Assembly (NCBI RefSeq): GCF_000972785.3
Contig: NZ_CP011253.3
Coordinates: forward strand, 992,001-1,056,000
Length of the DNA: 64,000 bases
Reading direction: 5' to 3'
From: Pandoraea oxalativorans
GTDB lineage: Bacteria > Pseudomonadota > Gammaproteobacteria > Burkholderiales > Burkholderiaceae
The notes below the pieces were generated by a model that saw nothing but the letters and a program-made list of their open reading frames with translations, was not told where the DNA came from and did not search any database. Below, in pieces: positions 58,306-64,000 of the stretch. How positions within the stretch are numbered: the first letter of the stretch is position 1; every line of letters begins with the position of its first letter. A program made the translations under genes and the position numbers.

Positions 58306-59738
58306 GGAGTTAAAGTCAAATCTGGTGTACGGGGCGTGAGCAAGATTAGGCGGCCAGGGGCTGCTGAGCCGGTGTGCTGTCGGTCACCGGCTCTCCATCC
58401 TTGAACGTCATCCCGTCAAGCATCGTCGCGATCTTTTCGGGGGCGCGGATGCGCCGCCACGAGTCTTCGGCCGACTCGATCAGCTTGAATGCCAGGCCGA
58501 GGAACGTCGCGCGCGAGACGCAGTTACGCGTGCGCTTGGTGCGGTGACGCACCGTCGCGAAGGTCGATTCAATCGGATTCGTCGTGCGCAGATGCTGCCA
58601 GTGTTCGGCCGGGAAATCGTAAAATGCCAGCAGCTCGTCGCGATCTTGCGTCAGCTTTTCGACCACCTTCGGATACTTTGCCGAGTGGGTATCAACGAAG
58701 TGATTGAAGGCAACCAGCGCTTCGGCACGCGTGGCGGCCATCCAAATGTCCTGCATCGCCTTTTTGGCGCGGGCCTGCTGCGATTTCGGCAGCGCGTTGA
58801 GCACGTTGCCCATCTTGTGGAACCAGCAGCGCTGATGCTTGGTCTGCGGGAACACTTCTTCCATCGCTGCCCAGAATCCCATCGCACCATCTCCGCAAGC
58901 CAGCAGCGGCCCTGACTGCAGACCGCGCTTTTTCAGATCGAGCAGCAGTTCGGCCCACGACGCCTTCGATTCCCGATACCCGTCACTGATCGCCACACGC
59001 TCTTTCGTTCCGTCCGGTTTGACACCAATGATCACCAACAGGCACTGGCCGTCGGAATCGTCGCTGCGCACGCCGGTGTGAATGCCGTCAGCCCACCAGT
59101 ACACCCAGCGCGCCAACGACAACTCACGCTGATTCCACTGAGCATGCTCATCGGCCCATTGCGCCTTCAGACGACTCACCACATTTGGCGACAGGCCGCT
59201 GACCTGGCCGCCCAGCATGATGCCCATGGCTTCGCTCATGTCGCCCGTCGAGATGCCTCGCAGGTACAGCCACGGTAGTGCGGCCGACACGCGTGCGGAT
59301 TTGCGAACGTACGGCGGCACGACCGCCGAATTGAAGCGGATGCCCGAACCCGAGCGATCACGCACCTTCGGTACCCGAACCGGCACCGGACCGATGGCCG
59401 TGACGACTTCGCGCTCTGGTAGGTAGCCGTTGCGCACCACGGCACGCCGACCGTCGATCGACCTCACGTTGCTGTACTGTTCAAGCATGCTCGCCAGTTC
59501 CGCTTCGACTGCCTGCTCGATGATCTGCCGCGCGCCTTGCTGGATCAGTTCATCGAGCGCGCTCTTCGTTTGTGCTTTTCTGCCGTTCGTTTCTTTCATA
59601 ATCTTCTTCATGGTGGTCGGGGCCGGCTCGCGCCGGCTTTGCTCGGTGTGCCTTCGACAAGCAACATTCTCAGCTAAACCGCCACCGCCTTCTCATATTT
59701 CCCAAAGCACCCCGTACACCAGATTCGACAATAGCTCC
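58306..59738 (-). mobile_element. IS256-family element, copy 2
   Basis: 1433 bp, same ends as copy 1. Flanked by a perfect 9-bp duplication AGTGCCGTC, so it is a simple insertion not involved in the inversion. It differs from copies 1 and 3 by at least one base in the transposase gene and one near its right end. Confidence 0.95.
58346..59611 (-). CDS. IS256 transposase, copy 2
   Basis: 421 residues, same sequence as copy 1 at the protein level, DDE residues intact. Confidence 0.95.
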   Translation of the reverse strand: MKKIMKETNGRKAQTKSALDELIQQGARQIIEQAVEAELASMLEQYSNVRSIDGRRAVVRNGYLPEREVVTAIGPVPVRVPKVRDRSGSGIRFNSAVVPPYVRKSARVSAALPWLYLRGISTGDMSEAMGIMLGGQVSGLSPNVVSRLKAQWADEHAQWNQRELSLARWVYWWADGIHTGVRSDDSDGQCLLVIIGVKPDGTKERVAISDGYRESKASWAELLLDLKKRGLQSGPLLACGDGAMGFWAAMEEVFPQTKHQRCWFHKMGNVLNALPKSQQARAKKAMQDIWMAATRAEALVAFNHFVDTHSAKYPKVVEKLTQDRDELLAFYDFPAEHWQHLRTTNPIESTFATVRHRTKRTRNCVSRATFLGLAFKLIESAEDSWRRIRAPEKIATMLDGMTFKDGEPVTDSTPAQQPLAA

Positions 59739-60254
59739 AGTGCCGTCAAGGCGAAGACACAGGCGATAAACCAATTGCGAGCCTTGCTGGTGAGTGCGCC
59801 GCAAGACATCCGCGAACGGCTTCTGAGGACGAAGACTTCGGAATGCGTTGCTAACTGCGCGAAGCTGCGTTCGTTGGGAGGTGCACCAATGTTGCAGGCA
59901 TTGGCGACTACGTTGCGCCTGCTAGCAAAGCGCTACCTCGCGCTCGCGGAGGAACTCTCAACGCTCGATGCGATGCTCGAACACTTAACACAAAGACATG
60001 CCAGAAGGCTTCGAGAGCGATTCGGCGTTGGACCTCAAACGGCAGCAGTGCTTGTCGCCGTTGCTGGCGACAACCCGGAGCGCTTGAAAAGCGATGCGGC
60101 GCTCGCTGCACTTTGTGGCACGAGTCCGTTGCAAGCCTCCTCTGGCAAGACAGTCCGACATCGCTTGAACCGTGGGGGTGATCGAGCAGCGAACAATGCC
60201 CTGTGGACCATAGCGATGGTGCGCATGCGCAGTGATCCGAGAACTCGAGCATAC
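59739..60254 (+). pseudogene. IS110 transposase, central and C-terminal part (between two IS256)
   Basis: Continues KAKTQAINQLRALLVSAPQD and carries the Transposase_20 domain with the catalytic Ser region CGTSPLQASSGKTVRHRLNR, GGDRAANNALW. It stops at RTRAY where IS256 copy 3 begins; GAGCATAC (60247-60254) is the duplication whose partner lies at 53185-53192. Confidence 0.94.
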
Positions 60255-61686
60255 GAGCTATTGTCGAATCTGGTGTACGGAGTGCTTTGGGAAATATGAG
60301 AAGGCGGTGGCGGTTTAGCTGAGAATGTTGCTTGTCGAAGGCACACCGAGCAAAGCCGGCGCGAGCCGGCCCCGACCACCATGAAGAAGATTATGAAAGA
60401 AACGAACGGCAGAAAAGCACAAACGAAGAGCGCGCTCGATGAACTGATCCAGCAAGGCGCGCGGCAGATCATCGAGCAGGCAGTCGAAGCGGAACTGGCG
60501 AGCATGCTTGAACAGTACAGCAACGTGAGGTCGATCGACGGTCGGCGTGCCGTGGTGCGCAACGGCTACCTACCAGAGCGCGAAGTCGTCACGGCCATCG
60601 GTCCGGTGCCGGTTCGGGTACCGAAGGTGCGTGATCGCTCGGGTTCGGGCATCCGCTTCAATTCGGCGGTCGTGCCGCCGTACGTTCGCAAATCCGCACG
60701 CGTGTCGGCCGCACTACCGTGGCTGTACCTGCGAGGCATCTCGACGGGCGACATGAGCGAAGCCATGGGCATCATGCTGGGCGGCCAGGTCAGCGGCCTG
60801 TCGCCAAATGTGGTGAGTCGTCTGAAGGCGCAATGGGCCGATGAGCATGCTCAGTGGAATCAGCGTGAGTTGTCGTTGGCGCGCTGGGTGTACTGGTGGG
60901 CTGACGGCATTCACACCGGCGTGCGCAGCGACGATTCCGACGGCCAGTGCCTGTTGGTGATCATTGGTGTCAAACCGGACGGAACGAAAGAGCGTGTGGC
61001 GATCAGTGACGGGTATCGGGAATCGAAGGCGTCGTGGGCCGAACTGCTGCTCGATCTGAAAAAGCGCGGTCTGCAGTCAGGGCCGCTGCTGGCTTGCGGA
61101 GATGGTGCGATGGGATTCTGGGCAGCGATGGAAGAAGTGTTCCCGCAGACCAAGCATCAGCGCTGCTGGTTCCACAAGATGGGCAACGTGCTCAACGCGC
61201 TGCCGAAATCGCAGCAGGCCCGCGCCAAAAAGGCGATGCAGGACATTTGGATGGCCGCCACGCGTGCCGAAGCGCTGGTTGCCTTCAATCACTTCGTTGA
61301 TACCCACTCGGCAAAGTATCCGAAGGTGGTCGAAAAGCTGACGCAAGATCGCGACGAGCTGCTGGCATTTTACGATTTCCCGGCCGAACACTGGCAGCAT
61401 CTGCGCACGACGAATCCGATTGAATCGACCTTCGCGACGGTGCGTCACCGCACCAAGCGCACGCGCAACTGCGTCTCGCGCGCGACGTTCCTCGGCCTGG
61501 CATTCAAGCTGATCGAGTCGGCCGAAGACTCGTGGCGGCGCATCCGCGCCCCCGAAAAGATCGCGACGATGCTTGACGGGATGACGTTCAAGGATGGAGA
61601 GCCGGTGACCGACAGCACACCGGCTCAGCAGCCCCTGGCCGCCTAATCTTGCTCACGCCCCGTACACCAGATTTGACTTTAACTCC
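60255..61686 (+). mobile_element. IS256-family element, copy 3
   Basis: 1432 bp, opposite orientation to copies 1 and 2. Left flank is the IS110 body, right flank the 5' half of the IS150-like element (AGTTCGTC, complement of GACGAACT). The two flanks are unrelated to each other but each pairs with a flank of copy 1. Confidence 0.93.
60381..61646 (+). CDS. IS256 transposase, copy 3
   Basis: 421 residues, identical in protein to copy 1; intact. Confidence 0.96.
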   Translation: MKKIMKETNGRKAQTKSALDELIQQGARQIIEQAVEAELASMLEQYSNVRSIDGRRAVVRNGYLPEREVVTAIGPVPVRVPKVRDRSGSGIRFNSAVVPPYVRKSARVSAALPWLYLRGISTGDMSEAMGIMLGGQVSGLSPNVVSRLKAQWADEHAQWNQRELSLARWVYWWADGIHTGVRSDDSDGQCLLVIIGVKPDGTKERVAISDGYRESKASWAELLLDLKKRGLQSGPLLACGDGAMGFWAAMEEVFPQTKHQRCWFHKMGNVLNALPKSQQARAKKAMQDIWMAATRAEALVAFNHFVDTHSAKYPKVVEKLTQDRDELLAFYDFPAEHWQHLRTTNPIESTFATVRHRTKRTRNCVSRATFLGLAFKLIESAEDSWRRIRAPEKIATMLDGMTFKDGEPVTDSTPAQQPLAA

Positions 61687-62231
61687 AGTTCGTCCCGATC
61701 TGTCTCTGCGGGCGAGCCTTTGTCGCGTTTCATGGATGCAGGAGCCTCTCGGCCGAGTAACTGGTTCTTCCAGTTGTACAGCGTCACCCTGTCGACGTCC
61801 AGCTTTCGGGCCACCGCCTCTGCACTTCCTTCCCGTGTGCACAGTTCGTACACCGCAGCCTGCTTGGACACCAATGAAGCAGTTGGTCGACCGGCCTTGC
61901 CAACCACGCATTTCCTGGTTTCCGGATAGCGCTCGCGAACCCACTCCGTTAGTATCTGGCGACAGGGATAGCCCAATGTCCTGAGGGTGAAGGCGAAGCA
62001 GCGCCCGTGGTTGACGTAATGCTCGAGTGCTACGTTCTTCTGTTCTTCTGAGTACTTCGGCTTTACGCGAACATACCCCCTCTGCAGATCGCCAATCTTC
62101 TCGAATTCGTTACACCACGCCTTGAGAGAATTCTTCGTCGGGTAACCCAACTGGCGAATGGTCGCTTTGCTGCGCTTCCCGAGTTTCAGGTACAGCTCGA
62201 CCGCCCGAACGCGTTCTTGGTATGAATACAT
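61687..62231 (-). pseudogene. IS150-like transposase, N-terminal part
   Basis: About 180 residues with two or three HTH modules (QERVRAVELYLKLGKRSKATIRQLGYPTKNSLKAWCNEFE; AAVYELCTREGSAEAVARKLDVDRVTLYNWKNQLLG), ending TDRDELE at the IS256 junction. 62231-61695 is 537 nt, so the join with 54626-55627 keeps frame. Confidence 0.9.
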
Positions 62232-62272
62232 GGACTACCTTCAAAGTAGTCCAAGATTTTGTCCGCATCCCC
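61687..62272 (-). mobile_element. IS150-like element, 5' half
   Basis: Begins at the end repeat CCGCATCCCC (62263-62272, complement GGGGATGCGG) beside target ACC (complement GGT), and carries the start of the transposase frame. Cut at 61686 by IS256 copy 3. The element was inserted in the non-coding right end of the IS21 element with a 3-bp duplication GGT. Confidence 0.9.
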
Positions 62273-62320
62273 ACCTTCCGGCGTATCGCCGAAGTAAATC
62301 TGACCCACCCAGGCTCCGTG

Positions 62321-64000
<1,680 letters not shown>

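Noticed and set aside
53193..59738. Rearrangement between IS256 copies 1 and 2
   Set aside because: They are in the same orientation, and copy 2 has a perfect AGTGCCGTC duplication on both sides within one IS110 gene.

Overview
The window is GC-rich chromosomal DNA of a Burkholderiaceae-type betaproteobacterium. The synteny (queA-tgt-yajC-secD-secF, recG-oxyR-katA, exbBD-tonB-bfd, acs with a DUF4212/SSS symporter pair, a type III secretion gene string) fits Pandoraea or a close relative; the genus is an inference from gene content.

Layout. 1-5 kb: distal part of a type III secretion operon (sctQ C-terminus, sctR, sctS, sctT, sctU) ending in a lytic transglycosylase. 5-11 kb: glutathione S-transferase, purB, a cytochrome c'/cytochrome b pair and an LTA-synthase-like membrane sulfatase. 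11.1-12.4 kb: an ISL3 element inserted into a shared bidirectional terminator. 12.4-25.3 kb: Sec accessory and queuosine genes, recG, then an oxidative-stress block (oxyR, katA, dps) with a ThiE-like gene. 25.3-34.3 kb: YdcF, HbpS/GlcG-like protein, and an iron block with three Fur-box-like sites (hemP, bfd, bfr) plus tonB-exbB-exbD, OsmC, pirin and murI. 34.5-42.9 kb: class I fumarase, UPF0114 protein, EamA transporter, acs and a two-part Na+/solute symporter. A tRNA-Ser lies at 43.0 kb.

From 43 kb to the end the window is a heavily IS-bombarded accessory region beside tRNA-Ser. Target-site duplications and restored reading frames allow it to be reconstructed by hand. An ancestral minus-strand operon, LuxR-type regulator - MHS-family transporter (TTG start overlapping the regulator stop) - ThiE-like protein, has been split by an IS66 and two 1193-bp IS3 copies, each with its own duplication. 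Upstream of it, an IS3-family element is interrupted by an IS2-like element and by an IS110 element; the IS110 element is itself cut by two IS256 insertions. A PduX-like GHMP kinase gene is cut by an IS21 element, which is cut by an IS150-like element, which is cut by another IS256.

The flanks of two oppositely oriented IS256 copies (53193-54625 and 60255-61686) are swapped: the IS110 transposase and the IS150-like transposase become continuous only if the segment between the copies is inverted. This points to an IS256-mediated inversion of about 5.6 kb of unique sequence, or to a repeat-driven assembly error with the same geometry. I found no CRISPR array, no anti-phage system and no complete new enzyme system. 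The most interesting content is the layered insertion record, the disrupted LuxR-MHS-ThiE-like operon, and several small regulatory or small-ORF signals.
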